This document shows, in pieces, positions 42,036 to 52,221 of a stretch of 64,000 bases of DNA. The DNA lies in the NCBI GenBank assembly GCA_052389435.1, contig JBQTIB010000059.1, forward strand, positions 7,669 to 71,668. Direction: 5' to 3'. The stretch's first letter is position 1, and every line of letters starts with the position of its first letter. Below the pieces are notes generated by a model. The model saw only the letters and a program-made list of their open reading frames with translations, did no database searches and was not told the origin of the DNA. Origin of the DNA: JBQTKD01 sp052389435 (GTDB taxonomy: Bacteria; Actinomycetota; Actinomycetes; Sporichthyales; Sporichthyaceae). A program made the translations under genes and the position numbers.

Positions 42036-42261
42036 GGGCCTCCATGGACGCGTTCGCGCGCATGGTTTCGGCGGCCTGCTCGGGGTCGGCCATGATCTCG
42101 GCCGCCTCGTGCCGGAGCCGCTCGTTGCGGTCGACGCGGTCGGCGTCGAGGATCGCCTGCCGGATGACGTCGGACTGGCTGGCGCTGACGCCTGCCCTGC
42201 GACGGAGCCGCTGGATCGCGGCGTCCGTTTCGTTGTCGGTACGGAACGTGATGGTGGCCAT
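42022..42261 (-). CDS. ribbon-helix-helix antitoxin paired with MazF
   Basis: 79 residues. The N-terminus MATITFRTDNETDAAIQRLRRRAG and ASQSDVIRQAILDADRV form a ribbon-helix-helix DNA-binding domain (CopG/MetJ type). The rest (acidic, Ala/Glu-rich) would bind the toxin. The ATG at 42261 is chosen over an upstream alternative because it is a clean family start. Such antitoxins repress their own operon; upstream, around 42272-42305, is the AT-rich sequence AAGACAACGTCC ... TTGTCTTGCGTTGTCTTAC with GTTGTCTTA echoes. Confidence 0.82.
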   Translation of the reverse strand: MATITFRTDNETDAAIQRLRRRAGVSASQSDVIRQAILDADRVDRNERLRHEAAEIMADPEQAAETMRANASMEALVEG

Positions 42262-42315
42262 GCACCGAAGATAAGACAACGTCCTACATTTGTCTTGCGT
42301 TGTCTTACGGAGGAC

Positions 42316-42930
42316 CTACCGAAAGCGCTTCCGCGCCGTCGCCGGTCGGTAGGCGCTGACCGTCTGGTCGTCGGCGATCCAGAAGCGCCAGGGGGTCTCG
42401 GCGCCGAGGCGGACGCCGACGCGGGGGCCGGTGCGGACTTCGAAAGACGCTTCCGCGGAAGCGTTTTCGAGGCGCACGGGGCCGGGGACGCAGACGTCGA
42501 GGCCGTTGTCGGCGGGTCCGAAGCCGATCGCCCGGACCAGGTTCGCGGGACCGCGGGCCAGGGCGTGGTCCCCGACGATGCCGGGGCGGTGCGCGCGGGC
42601 GACCTCGAGGCCGTCGAGGATCTCGCCGGCGCGCAGCAGCACGGCGGAGGCGACGCCCTCGGGACCGCAGACGAGGTTGGCGCAGTGGTGCATTCCGTAG
42701 GTGAAGTTGACGTAGAGCCGACCCGGCGGGCCGAACATCACCGCGTTGCGCCTGGTGGGCCCGCGGTAGGCGTGCGAGGCGGGATCGCCGGCGCCGTCGT
42801 AGGCCTCGACCTCGGTGATGCGGAGCGCCACGGGACCGTGCCGCAGGACGCGGCCGAGCAGGTCCGGTGCAACCTCGAGCACGGGACGATCGAAGAACTC
42901 GCGCGCGAGGGCCCGGCCGGCGGTGGACAC
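42316..42930 (-). CDS. mpg: 3-methyladenine DNA glycosylase (Mpg/AAG family)
   Basis: 204 residues. Excises alkylated purines in base-excision repair. Typical motifs are EVEAYDGAGDPASHAYRGPTRRN (with the catalytic Glu region), RLYVNFTYGMHHCANLV and VLLRAGEILDGLEVARAHR. Actinobacterial homologues have similar length (about 200). ATG-type start at 42930; no operon partner. Repairs 3-methyladenine and hypoxanthine-like lesions in related enzymes. Confidence 0.92.
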   Translation of the reverse strand: MSTAGRALAREFFDRPVLEVAPDLLGRVLRHGPVALRITEVEAYDGAGDPASHAYRGPTRRNAVMFGPPGRLYVNFTYGMHHCANLVCGPEGVASAVLLRAGEILDGLEVARAHRPGIVGDHALARGPANLVRAIGFGPADNGLDVCVPGPVRLENASAEASFEVRTGPRVGVRLGAETPWRFWIADDQTVSAYRPATARKRFR

Positions 42931-42966
42931 CCGACAATGCCTACCACGTTCGGATCTGAGTGAACG

Positions 42967-43875
42967 TCAGGACAGATAGCCCGCCGGCGTGGCGGAGAAG
43001 GCGCGCAGGCAGCCGGAGCCGCAGAACCAGTAGCGCGAGCCGGCGTGGTCCAGGTGCAGCGAGGCCGTCACCGGCGCGACGGTCATGCCGCAGACGGGGT
43101 CGACGGCGAGCGCCGCGCCAGTGGGCACCTCGTGCAGGTGCCCGTCGTCGGCGGTTCGCCACGCGCCCGGGCGCAGCGCGACGATCTGGGTGAAGATCGA
43201 CAGCGCGACCTCTTCGGCGGTGACCGCGCCGATGTCGAGACCGGCAGGGGTGTGCAGGCGGGCACGCTGCTCGTCATCGAGGCCGAGGGACTCGACCACG
43301 GCGGCGCCGCGGCGCCGGCTGGCCACCAGCCCGACGTAGGGCACGCCGGCCTTCAGCGCCGCGGCGACGGTCTCCTCCTCGCCGCGGCCGTGCGAGGCCA
43401 CGACGACAGCCCAGGCGCCCTCGAACGAACCGAGCGCGACGGGCGAGAGCACGTCGTGGCCCAGGGCCTTGCCGATCGCGATCAGCGCGCGGGCGACCGG
43501 GCTCTCGCCGTGGACCAAGACCAGCGGCGGCGGGATCACCGGCTCGAGGAAGATCTCGAGTGCCCCACCGGACAGGCACGGGTTGTGGGCCAGCACGGTG
43601 TCCGCGGGCAGGCCGTGCTCGGACTCGACGTCGGGAGTGATGCGCAGCAGGCGGGTGTGCCGCTGTTCGAACAGCGCGAGCGCCTGCGCTCGGACCGTGG
43701 CCTCGGCGCACGATCCGCCGACGAACCCCTCGATGGAGCCGTTGGAAAGCACCACCGCCTCGTCGCCGGGCTTGGCGGAGGTGGGCTTCTCGGCGCGGAT
43801 CACCCGGGCGTGGACGAACGGAACTCGTTCCCGCCGGAGCTGCTGCGCTCGGGCCGCCACATCCGCGCTCGACAT
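42967..43875 (-). CDS. xdhC: XdhC-family protein fused to a C-terminal YHS domain
   Basis: 302 residues. XdhC domains (GSIEGFVGGSCAEATVRAQAL, EIFLEPVIPPPLVLVHGESP with a Rossmann fold, GVPYVGLVASRRRGAAV) assist maturation of molybdenum hydroxylases by delivering or sulfurating cofactor. The last 50 residues, from AVDPVCGMTVAP to YWFCGSGCLRAFSATP, are a YHS domain (metal-binding Cys). It is divergent from the coxMSL operon 500 bp away, so CO dehydrogenase maturation is a reasonable role. ATG at 43875. Confidence 0.88.
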   Translation of the reverse strand: MSSADVAARAQQLRRERVPFVHARVIRAEKPTSAKPGDEAVVLSNGSIEGFVGGSCAEATVRAQALALFEQRHTRLLRITPDVESEHGLPADTVLAHNPCLSGGALEIFLEPVIPPPLVLVHGESPVARALIAIGKALGHDVLSPVALGSFEGAWAVVVASHGRGEEETVAAALKAGVPYVGLVASRRRGAAVVESLGLDDEQRARLHTPAGLDIGAVTAEEVALSIFTQIVALRPGAWRTADDGHLHEVPTGAALAVDPVCGMTVAPVTASLHLDHAGSRYWFCGSGCLRAFSATPAGYLS

Positions 43876-44136
43876 CGGCCGATTCGCCTCCCAAAGGGCG
43901 CCGCATGTGCGCCCAAGGTGGCATTTCGGAACGTCGATCGGCTAGCACCGATCAATTGGCCCTCGCGAATACGATGACAGAGCACAATTTTTCATGGCAT
44001 ATGCCGCTATACGACGGTGAACCGTTGAGCACACCCCTGATCAGGTGTAACTTCCGCCACGTCGAGCCGTACCGTCCCTACGGCCCTCCCGCCCCGTCCC
44101 CGCCGGCGGTCGACACGAAGGGTTGGTGAGGCCGCG

Positions 44137-44364
44137 ATGGGCGTCGAATCCACAGGCCACAGCCGTGGCAATCCGCGCATGTTCGAAGTGATCCAGAATC
44201 TGCCGAAGGAAGGCGCGAGCCCAACGGTCTTCGCGTTCAACGAGTTCGTCGAGTTCCTCAAGGTCGCCGGCCAGCCCGTGCAGGGGCCGTGGCCGCCACA
44301 CCAGCAGCGCCGTCCCGACCCGGACGCGGATTCCGGCCCCGTGGCCATCGTGGAGCCTCGCTAG
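44137..44364 (+). CDS. small hypothetical protein upstream of coxM
   Basis: 75 residues; ATG at 44137, weak ribosome-binding site, with a second ATG at 44179 (MFEVIQNLPKEG) that could be the start. The middle FAFNEFVEFLKVAG looks helical; the C-terminus is Pro/Asp-rich. No family is recognised. It lies 63 bp before coxM on the same strand and after a 260-bp gap that should hold the operon promoter, so it may be part of the cox operon. Confidence 0.45.
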   Translation: MGVESTGHSRGNPRMFEVIQNLPKEGASPTVFAFNEFVEFLKVAGQPVQGPWPPHQQRRPDPDADSGPVAIVEPR

Positions 44365-44427
44365 AGGCCGTTTCCCGCACGCGGAAACCCAGCAACACCC
44401 GGTTCGACCCCACAGGCGAGGTCCCAG

Positions 44428-45294
44428 GTGTACCCACCGAAATTCCGCTACGTCGCACCAGAGTCGATCGCCGAGGCGGTGGACCTGCTGCATCGCTACG
44501 GCGACGAGGCCAAGGTCCTCGCCGGCGGACAGAGTCTGATCCCGATGGTGAAGCTGCGCTTCGCCTCGCCGGAACTGCTCGTCGACATCAACCGGATCGC
44601 CGATCTCGGCTACCACCATCGCGACGGCGACGGGAGCCTGCGGGTCGGCGCCCTGTGCCGGCATCGGGACCTCGAGAAATCGACGGTGCTGCCCGCGCAC
44701 CAGCCCACGATGGCCGCGGCGGCCCCGCTGGTCGCGGATCCCATCGTGCGCAACCGCGGCACCCTCGTCGGGTCGTTGTGCCACGCCGACCCGCAGGGCG
44801 ACTGGGCCGCGGTGGCCACCGCGCTCGGCGCGTCGATCGTGGCCGTCGGACCCGGAGGGGAGCGCACGATTCCGGTCAACGAGTTCGTGCTCGGTCCGTT
44901 CGAGAACGCCCTCGCCTACGACGAAATCGCCGTCGCGGCGGTGTTTCCCGGCAGCCGAGGCAATCGGTCCGGCGGATATCTCAAGCTCGAGCGCCGGGTC
45001 GGCGACTTCGCGACCGCGGGCGCCGCGGTGGCGTTGGAAACCTCCGGCGGGCGGGTCAGCCGCGCGGGCATCGCACTGACCGGCGTAGGCCCGAAGACCG
45101 TCGAGTGCGTCGACGCCGCCGACTACCTCCTGGACAAGGCGTTGGACTCCTCGGTGATCTCCGAGGCCGCGCGCCTGGCCGCCGCCGCTGCGCAGCCCCG
45201 CAGCGACCATCGTGGTTCCGCCGACTACAAGCGCCACGTCGTCGCCACCTTCGTCACCCGACTGCTGAGCCGGGACCTCGCCCAGGCGGCCTGA
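44428..45294 (+). CDS. coxM: CO dehydrogenase medium (FAD) subunit
   Basis: 288 residues, full length. FAD-binding flavoprotein subunit passing electrons from the iron-sulfur subunit. AGGQSLIPMVKLR (residues about 32-44) and RGTLVGSLCHADPQGD are the typical FAD-binding motifs. GTG start with a GAGG-containing site upstream. Gene order coxM-coxS-coxL, which marks form I CO dehydrogenases. Confidence 0.93.
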   Translation: MYPPKFRYVAPESIAEAVDLLHRYGDEAKVLAGGQSLIPMVKLRFASPELLVDINRIADLGYHHRDGDGSLRVGALCRHRDLEKSTVLPAHQPTMAAAAPLVADPIVRNRGTLVGSLCHADPQGDWAAVATALGASIVAVGPGGERTIPVNEFVLGPFENALAYDEIAVAAVFPGSRGNRSGGYLKLERRVGDFATAGAAVALETSGGRVSRAGIALTGVGPKTVECVDAADYLLDKALDSSVISEAARLAAAAAQPRSDHRGSADYKRHVVATFVTRLLSRDLAQAA

Positions 45295-45328
45295 AAGCTC
45301 CCCTGCCTACGCTCAAGGAAGGTCGCAC

Positions 45329-45819
45329 GTGGACGTGGACCAGTATCGGATCAGCGTCACGGTCAACGGGGAACGAACGGAGGTGGAGGTCGAACCCCGC
45401 CTGCTGCTGGCCCACCTCCTTCGCGAGGGCCTCGGCCTGACGGGTACTCACGTCGGCTGCGACACGACCAGTTGCGGCGCCTGCACCGTGCTGGTCGACG
45501 GCGTCGCGGTCAAGTCGTGCACGATGCTCGCGGTCCAGGCCGACGGCACCGAGATCGACACCGTCGAGGGCATGGCCACGGCCAGCGAACTGCACCCGAT
45601 TCAAGAGGGCTTCCACGTCGAGCACGGCCTGCAGTGCGGGTTCTGCACGCCGGGTCAGATGATGTCGGCCTGTGCCCTGCTCAAGGAGAACCCGCACCCC
45701 ACCGAAGACGAGATCCGGTGGGCCCTGTCCGGGAACCTGTGCCGTTGCACCGGGTATCAGAACATCGTCAAGAGCGTGCAGTGGGCCGCGAACAAGATGG
45801 ACCCCGCGGGAGCCTCTCG

Positions 45820-45823
<4 letters not shown>
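45329..45823 (+). CDS. coxS: CO dehydrogenase small (2Fe-2S) subunit
   Basis: 164 residues with both clusters' ligands in place: Cys44, 49, 52 and 64 for the plant-type [2Fe-2S], and Cys103, 106, 138 and 140 (QCGFCTPGQ, LCRCTGYQ) for the second. GTG start; stop overlaps the coxL ATG (ATGA). Electron transfer from the Mo-Cu centre in CoxL to FAD in CoxM. Confidence 0.96.
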
Positions 45824-48201
<2,378 letters not shown>

Positions 48202-48205
48202 GGCC

Positions 48206-48865
48206 ATGCTGCTGAGCAACGAGTTCGACGTCGCCGCCCCTCTGGCGACGGTGTGGGAGTACTTCCAGGACGTCGAAGCGGTGGCCCAGTGCCTGCCCGG
48301 CGCCGAGATCACCGAAGACCTCGGCGAGGAGCGCTACCGCGGCCAGGTGGTCTCCAAGGTCGGCCCGGTGTCGCTGAAGTTCGGTGGGGTCGTGGAGATC
48401 ACCGAACGCGACCAGGCGAATCGTCGCGTCGTCATCCACGCCGACGGCTCCGAGGCCAGGGGCAAGGGCACCGCGGTCCTCGATCTCGTCGCCACCCTCG
48501 CGCCGTCCGGCCGCGGCGGCACCCGGGTGAGCGTCGAGCAGAACCTGCAACTCTCGGGCGCGGTGGCGAACTTCGGCCGCGGCATGGTCGCCGACGTCAT
48601 GACCGTGATGATGCGCAGCTTCGGCGACACGATGGAGGAGAACATCGGGCGCCTCCAACGCGGCGAGGAACTCGTCGGCGCCCGCAGTGTCGGCGGCATC
48701 GGGGTCGGCGTCAACGCCGCGAAGCTGGCGCTCATGCGCTGCTTCGGGCGCATCTTCGGCATCCGGCAGTGGGTGGCTGCGCCCCCCCACACCCCCCCAA
48801 GGACGACGGGCATGCCAACAGTGGGGGGCTTCGCCCCCCACACCCCCCAAGGACGACGTCCATGA
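48206..48865 (+). CDS. coxG: CoxG-like SRPBCC membrane/quinone-coupling protein with a repeat-derived tail
   Basis: 219 residues. The SRPBCC-fold core (EFDVAAPLATVWEYFQDVEA, CLPGAEITEDLGEERYRG, FGGVVEITERDQANRRVV) spans about residues 1-155; CoxG proteins link CO dehydrogenase to the membrane quinone pool. The C-terminal 30 residues (QWVAAPPHTPPRTTG, then MPTVGGFAPHTPQG) are translated from an intergenic direct repeat (48783-48859) and look like an accidental extension. Starts 5 bp after the coxL stop. Confidence 0.88.
   Translation: MLLSNEFDVAAPLATVWEYFQDVEAVAQCLPGAEITEDLGEERYRGQVVSKVGPVSLKFGGVVEITERDQANRRVVIHADGSEARGKGTAVLDLVATLAPSGRGGTRVSVEQNLQLSGAVANFGRGMVADVMTVMMRSFGDTMEENIGRLQRGEELVGARSVGGIGVGVNAAKLALMRCFGRIFGIRQWVAAPPHTPPRTTGMPTVGGFAPHTPQGRRP
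48783..48859. repeat. direct repeat within the coxG 3' end
   Basis: Two near-identical copies of a C-rich sequence (CCCCCCACACCCCCC then AAGGACGACG), at 48783-48808 and 48834-48858, flank a segment carrying GTGGGGGGCTTCGCCCCCCAC, a hairpin. It sits at the end of coxG and looks like an inserted intergenic repeat. Confidence 0.7.
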
Positions 48866-48900
48866 CAGACGTCGGCGGTCGCGCCGGTCGGTGGTTTCCG

Positions 48901-48956
48901 TCGAAGAATGCGGCCCTGGGGGGCCGGATTCTTCGACGGTGGGGCTTCGCCCCAGT
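48901..48956. repeat. dispersed intergenic repeat, copy 1
   Basis: 32 bp at 48903-48934 (GAAGAATGCGGCCCTG, then GGGGGCCGGATTCTTC) are identical to the reverse complement of 63873-63904. The similarity continues with CGGTGGGGCT-CGCCCCAG. The outer arms TCGAAGAAT/ATTCTTCGA are a palindrome, followed by a TGGGGC-TTC-GCCCCA hairpin at 48940-48954. No coding role. Confidence 0.85.
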
Positions 48957-48971
48957 CGGAAGGGAAGCTCG

Positions 48972-49310
48972 ATGAACACCACTCTGATGTGGATCGCGAA
49001 CGCGGTCCTGTTCTTCGTCGTTCTGCCGGTGGTGATCGCGCTGCTGAACCGGCTGCTGATTCCGGTGATCCGGATCCGTCGGGCGGCCGAGTCGATCCTC
49101 GACGGCGGCGTGCACCTGATGAACCAGGTCGACCCGGTACCGGGCCTGCTCGGCAGGACCGGCACGGCGGTCTCGGCGGTCGCCCAGGGCGCCCTGCGGT
49201 ACGCGGGCAGCGTGAACAAACTGCTGCCGGCGAAGGAGCCCGCTTCCGCCCCGACGGCACCCGCCGAGGCCGAGGCCACCGGCAAGCACCGCGTAGCGAC
49301 GGAGGTCTGA
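48972..49310 (+). CDS. small single-TM membrane protein 1 of the cox locus
   Basis: 112 residues; ATG with GGGAAG upstream. One N-terminal helix (IANAVLFFVVLPVVIALLNRLL), then RIRRAAESILDGGVHLMNQV and a predicted cytoplasmic or periplasmic tail rich in Ala/Pro/Glu. First of five consecutive small membrane proteins, same orientation and tight spacing, after coxG. No homology recognised. Confidence 0.7.
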   Translation: MNTTLMWIANAVLFFVVLPVVIALLNRLLIPVIRIRRAAESILDGGVHLMNQVDPVPGLLGRTGTAVSAVAQGALRYAGSVNKLLPAKEPASAPTAPAEAEATGKHRVATEV

Positions 49311-49314
49311 GCCC

Positions 49315-49548
49315 ATGCCGGTCGAAGCCTGGTTCATGTGCACGATCGCGGGGCTCATCGTCGCGATCGTCGCCTCGGCCCTGCTGCAGGTGATCCTGCA
49401 CCTGCGAGCGGTCTCGAAGATTCTGACGACCCTTCAGGGCGGTGTCGACGCGATCGCGACCTCCACCGCCCCGGTCGAGCCCTCCGTCGACGCGGTCAAC
49501 GGCTACCTGGCGCCGGTGCGTGCGTGGGCGAACGGAGTGTCGAGATGA
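49315..49548 (+). CDS. small single-TM membrane protein 2 of the cox locus
   Basis: 77 residues. Helix MCTIAGLIVAIVASALLQVI, then HLRAVSKILTTLQGGVDAIA. Starts 4 bp after gene 1 and its stop overlaps the start of gene 3 (ATGA). Same layout: short N-terminal helix, amphipathic/helical remainder with a repeated pattern of Val/Leu and Asp/Glu. Function unknown. Confidence 0.65.
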   Translation: MPVEAWFMCTIAGLIVAIVASALLQVILHLRAVSKILTTLQGGVDAIATSTAPVEPSVDAVNGYLAPVRAWANGVSR

Positions 49549-49856
49549 CGTCGATCGCCTACGCGGCAGGGGTTCTGGCCGCCGCACCGAAACCGGCGGC
49601 TCCGGTGGACAACAACGACACCGGATGGACGATCGGGTTCGTGCTGTTCGGGGTGGTGGTCGCGGCCGTGGTGGCTCTGGTCGTGCCGATCCTCCTGCTC
49701 GCGAACCGGATCGGCCGTCAGGCGCCGCCGATCAACGCCTCGCTCCAGCAGTCGCAGGAGCACACCGCCGGCCTCGCAGGTCTGGAGACGACGATCGACA
49801 GCGTGGCGGAGATCGTCGGCGGCCTGAAGCGAGCCCGCGTCCAGTTGGGAGGGTGA
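49545..49856 (+). CDS. small single-TM membrane protein 3 of the cox locus
   Basis: 103 residues. The N-terminal 25 residues contain a hydrophobic run (SIAYAAGVLAAA), then a strong TM helix (TIGFVLFGVVVAAVVALVVP) and a soluble helical tail (LETTIDSVAEIVGGLKRARV). Starts in ATGA overlap with the previous gene. No known motif. Confidence 0.65.
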   Translation: MTSIAYAAGVLAAAPKPAAPVDNNDTGWTIGFVLFGVVVAAVVALVVPILLLANRIGRQAPPINASLQQSQEHTAGLAGLETTIDSVAEIVGGLKRARVQLGG

Positions 49857-49860
49857 AGCG

Positions 49861-50169
49861 ATGACTTCCTACGCACTGTCCGAAAGCCAACTCGACCGTT
49901 GGACCGTCGTGAACGTGCTCGGGATCGTGGTGATCGTCGCGGTCGTCGCGTTGCTCTCGCTGTTGGTGTGGCTGGTGGCCATCGTCGACCGCAACGTCAC
50001 CGAGATCGGCGAAACCCTGGTCGCCATCACCGAGAACACGGCCCACACCCCGCTGATCGCCGACACCGCCGAGGTGGTCGACAGCCTGCTGGAGGAGGGC
50101 CTGCAACACCACGGCTGGCTGACTCGAGTCGTCAACGCCGTCGAACATCCCGTGTCCGCCCCGAACTGA
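49861..50169 (+). CDS. small single-TM membrane protein 4 of the cox locus
   Basis: 102 residues. TM helix VVNVLGIVVIVAVVALLSLL, then a helical soluble part (IVDRNVTEIGETLVAITENT). 4 bp after gene 3. The tails of proteins 3-5 share a recurring pattern (ETLVAITENT, TTIDSVAEIVGG, RTANTIAEALPL), so they may be distant duplicates. Confidence 0.65.
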   Translation: MTSYALSESQLDRWTVVNVLGIVVIVAVVALLSLLVWLVAIVDRNVTEIGETLVAITENTAHTPLIADTAEVVDSLLEEGLQHHGWLTRVVNAVEHPVSAPN

Positions 50170-50190
50170 GTCCGCGAAACCAAGGAGCGT

Positions 50191-50565
50191 GTGGTGACTC
50201 TTGCAGCAGGCGACGTGACCGGTCACGTGGTGTTCTCTTCGATCCTGGTCGGCGTGCTCGTCGCGGGCCTGGCGTTCTTTCTCGTCGTCCTGACGATCCA
50301 GCTCACCAAGGTCGCGGCGAAACTCGAAGGCGCGAACGACCTGGTCGACCAGATCAACCTCGACGCCTCGACTATCCGGCCGAACCTGGAGCACACCGAA
50401 CGCACCGCCAACACGATCGCCGAGGCGCTGCCACTGGTCTACGGCTTCGTGGAGCGCGTGCTCGTCGGGGTCTCGCCCACTCCCGAACGGCCGGCGGTCG
50501 CCAGGCCTGCCTCGGGCACTCGACGCTCGCGCCTACACGAGTCGGTGGGGTACCACCCCAACTGA
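50191..50565 (+). CDS. small single-TM membrane protein 5 of the cox locus
   Basis: 124 residues. GTG start (GTG GTG) with AAGGAG 5-10 nt upstream. TM helix VVFSSILVGVLVAGLAFFLV, then LTIQLTKVAAKLEGANDL and a helical tail, ending in a basic, likely disordered extension. Last gene of the plus-strand cox operon, followed by a strong hairpin. Confidence 0.68.
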   Translation: MVTLAAGDVTGHVVFSSILVGVLVAGLAFFLVVLTIQLTKVAAKLEGANDLVDQINLDASTIRPNLEHTERTANTIAEALPLVYGFVERVLVGVSPTPERPAVARPASGTRRSRLHESVGYHPN

Positions 50566-50576
50566 GCTGCCCCGAA

Positions 50577-50619
50577 GGTGCTGCGTCGGTCTCTCCGGGA
50601 CGGGGACCGGCGCAGCACC
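50577..50619. terminator. bidirectional terminator between convergent cox operons
   Basis: GGTGCTGCG (50577-50585) and CGCAGCACC (50611-50619) pair perfectly over 9 bp around a GC-rich inner hairpin. Located between the last plus-strand membrane-protein gene and the end of the minus-strand gene at 50630, so it can end both transcripts. Confidence 0.75.
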
Positions 50620-50629
50620 GTGTCCGCCC

Positions 50630-51058
50630 TCAGGCCTCGCGTGGCGTGGTCAGCGGAGCGGTGAGGCCCGGGGAGTCGTAGTCCTGGATCCAGTGGTTCT
50701 GCCAGGCGTTGTCGTACTTCTCGTCGTTGAACGGCGGGTCGTAGACGGCGCACAGTTCGCCGACGATCTGCTCGCGGTGACGGACGCTGCCGATCACCTC
50801 GAGCGTCGCGACGTAGAGCTTCCACTTCGATCCCGCGCGATCGATCCACGCCGCGGCGCGGGGGTGTTCGAACGGCAGACCGTGCGCAGACAGGTCCTCG
50901 GTGTGGCCGACGTAGAGGACGCCGTACTGCTGCGGTTTGCCGTCGGCGTCGGGTCGGTGCAGCACGACGAACACGGCGGACTGCTTCGGCGGCGTCCAGC
51001 CGCCGAGCACGCGCGGGCCCTCGAACACATACCCCGCAAGGGATCCCAGCCGAATCAT
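50630..51058 (-). CDS. small protein with a GIY-YIG-like pattern, cox-associated
   Basis: 142 residues. Segments YGVLYVGHTEDLSAHGLP, then REQIVGELCAVYDPPFND, resemble the beginning and the end of GIY-YIG nuclease-like domains (a YVG strand, then a Glu/Asn-containing helix and loop), but the catalytic set is incomplete to the eye. ATG start overlaps the coxE stop (ATGA). It is the last gene of the coxD-coxE run, so a role in CO dehydrogenase maturation is possible. Confidence 0.6.
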   Translation of the reverse strand: MIRLGSLAGYVFEGPRVLGGWTPPKQSAVFVVLHRPDADGKPQQYGVLYVGHTEDLSAHGLPFEHPRAAAWIDRAGSKWKLYVATLEVIGSVRHREQIVGELCAVYDPPFNDEKYDNAWQNHWIQDYDSPGLTAPLTTPREA

Positions 51059-52221
51059 CGTCGTGCCCCTCGCTCGGCGAATGAAGGCAACGCCTTCGCG
51101 AACTCCTCCAGGGCGGCGAGGTCGCGGCAGGAGAGCACGGCGTCGCAGAACGGCACCGCGACCGCCATGCCCAGGGACTGCGGCTGCCAGGCCTTGTCCC
51201 CGGCGGCTCGGAGCGGGTGCAGCCACAGGACGGTGTGCGCGAGCCGGGTCAGTTTCTCCATGGCGTCGTGCAGGGTCTCCGGGTCGCCGCGATCGAAGCC
51301 GTCGGAGCAGATCACGACGATCGCGCCGCGGGCCATGCCCCGCCGGCCCCAGTGCTTGACGAACTCCGCGACGGCCGCACCGATCCGCGTACCGCCCTCC
51401 CAGTCGAAGACCTCCGCTCCCGCGCGGGTCATCGCCCGGTCCAGCGAGCGGGTGTCGATCGCCCTGGTCAGGTGCGACAGCCGGGTGCCGAACGCGAACA
51501 CCTCCACGCGATCCGTCGCCCGCCGGGCCGACCAGGCGAACTGCAGGAGGCTGCGCGAGTGGTCGGCCATGGACCCGGAGATGTCGAGGATCAGGACCAG
51601 CGGCCGGGTGCGGGTGCGCCGCACGCGGCGCCGCAGATCGATCAGTTCGCCCTCGGTGCGCATCGCCGCGGCCATGGTCCGGCGCAGGTCCGGCTTGCCG
51701 CGGCCCGGGCCGGGTTTGGTACGCCGAGTCACGCGGGTGGGCGGACGCAGTCGCATCCGGCGCACGATGCGGCGCAGCGCCTCCTGCTCCCCGGCGGTGC
51801 AGTCCCCGAAGGACTTGGCCTTCAGCGTGGCGACGTTGGAGGCCATCAGCCCGAGGCGGGTGGCGTCCTGCTCCTGGTTGTCGTCGGTGCGCGGGTCGGT
51901 TTCCGGGACGTCGAAGGTGACGACGCTTTCCTCCCGCGGGGCGTTCGCGTTCGCCCGGACCTTGAGGAGTTCGGCGACCGGGTTGCGGCCGGAGAGGAAG
52001 TACTCGCGGAACACGCGGTGGTAGGTCTCGATGTCCTCGCGGCGGTGCACGAGCGAGATCCGCCCGCCCCAGTACAGGTCGACCAGGTCGGTTGGGTCGA
52101 GCGGGCCCATGGTGTCGGCGAAGGTGATCAGGTCGTGGGTGCCCTCGGGGATACCGGCGGCCCGCAGCGCACGGCAGAAGCCGGCCAGGGCGGCGAGGAG
52201 TTGGTCCCCCGGATCAGGCAA
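51055..52221 (-). CDS. coxE: vWA-domain protein CoxE-like
   Basis: About 388 residues. The C-terminal half is a vWA domain with the MIDAS motif DISGSM (LVLILDISGSMADHSRSLL) and GGTRIGAAV plus CSDGFDRGD. The N-terminal part carries YHRVFREYFLSGRNPVAEL. CoxE works with the MoxR-type ATPase CoxD in inserting copper/sulfur into the CO dehydrogenase active site in studied carboxydotrophs. TTG at 52221 (overlapping coxD by 8 bp) is the best start; the frame remains open above it. Confidence 0.85.
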   Translation of the reverse strand: MPDPGDQLLAALAGFCRALRAAGIPEGTHDLITFADTMGPLDPTDLVDLYWGGRISLVHRREDIETYHRVFREYFLSGRNPVAELLKVRANANAPREESVVTFDVPETDPRTDDNQEQDATRLGLMASNVATLKAKSFGDCTAGEQEALRRIVRRMRLRPPTRVTRRTKPGPGRGKPDLRRTMAAAMRTEGELIDLRRRVRRTRTRPLVLILDISGSMADHSRSLLQFAWSARRATDRVEVFAFGTRLSHLTRAIDTRSLDRAMTRAGAEVFDWEGGTRIGAAVAEFVKHWGRRGMARGAIVVICSDGFDRGDPETLHDAMEKLTRLAHTVLWLHPLRAAGDKAWQPQSLGMAVAVPFCDAVLSCRDLAALEEFAKALPSFAERGARR

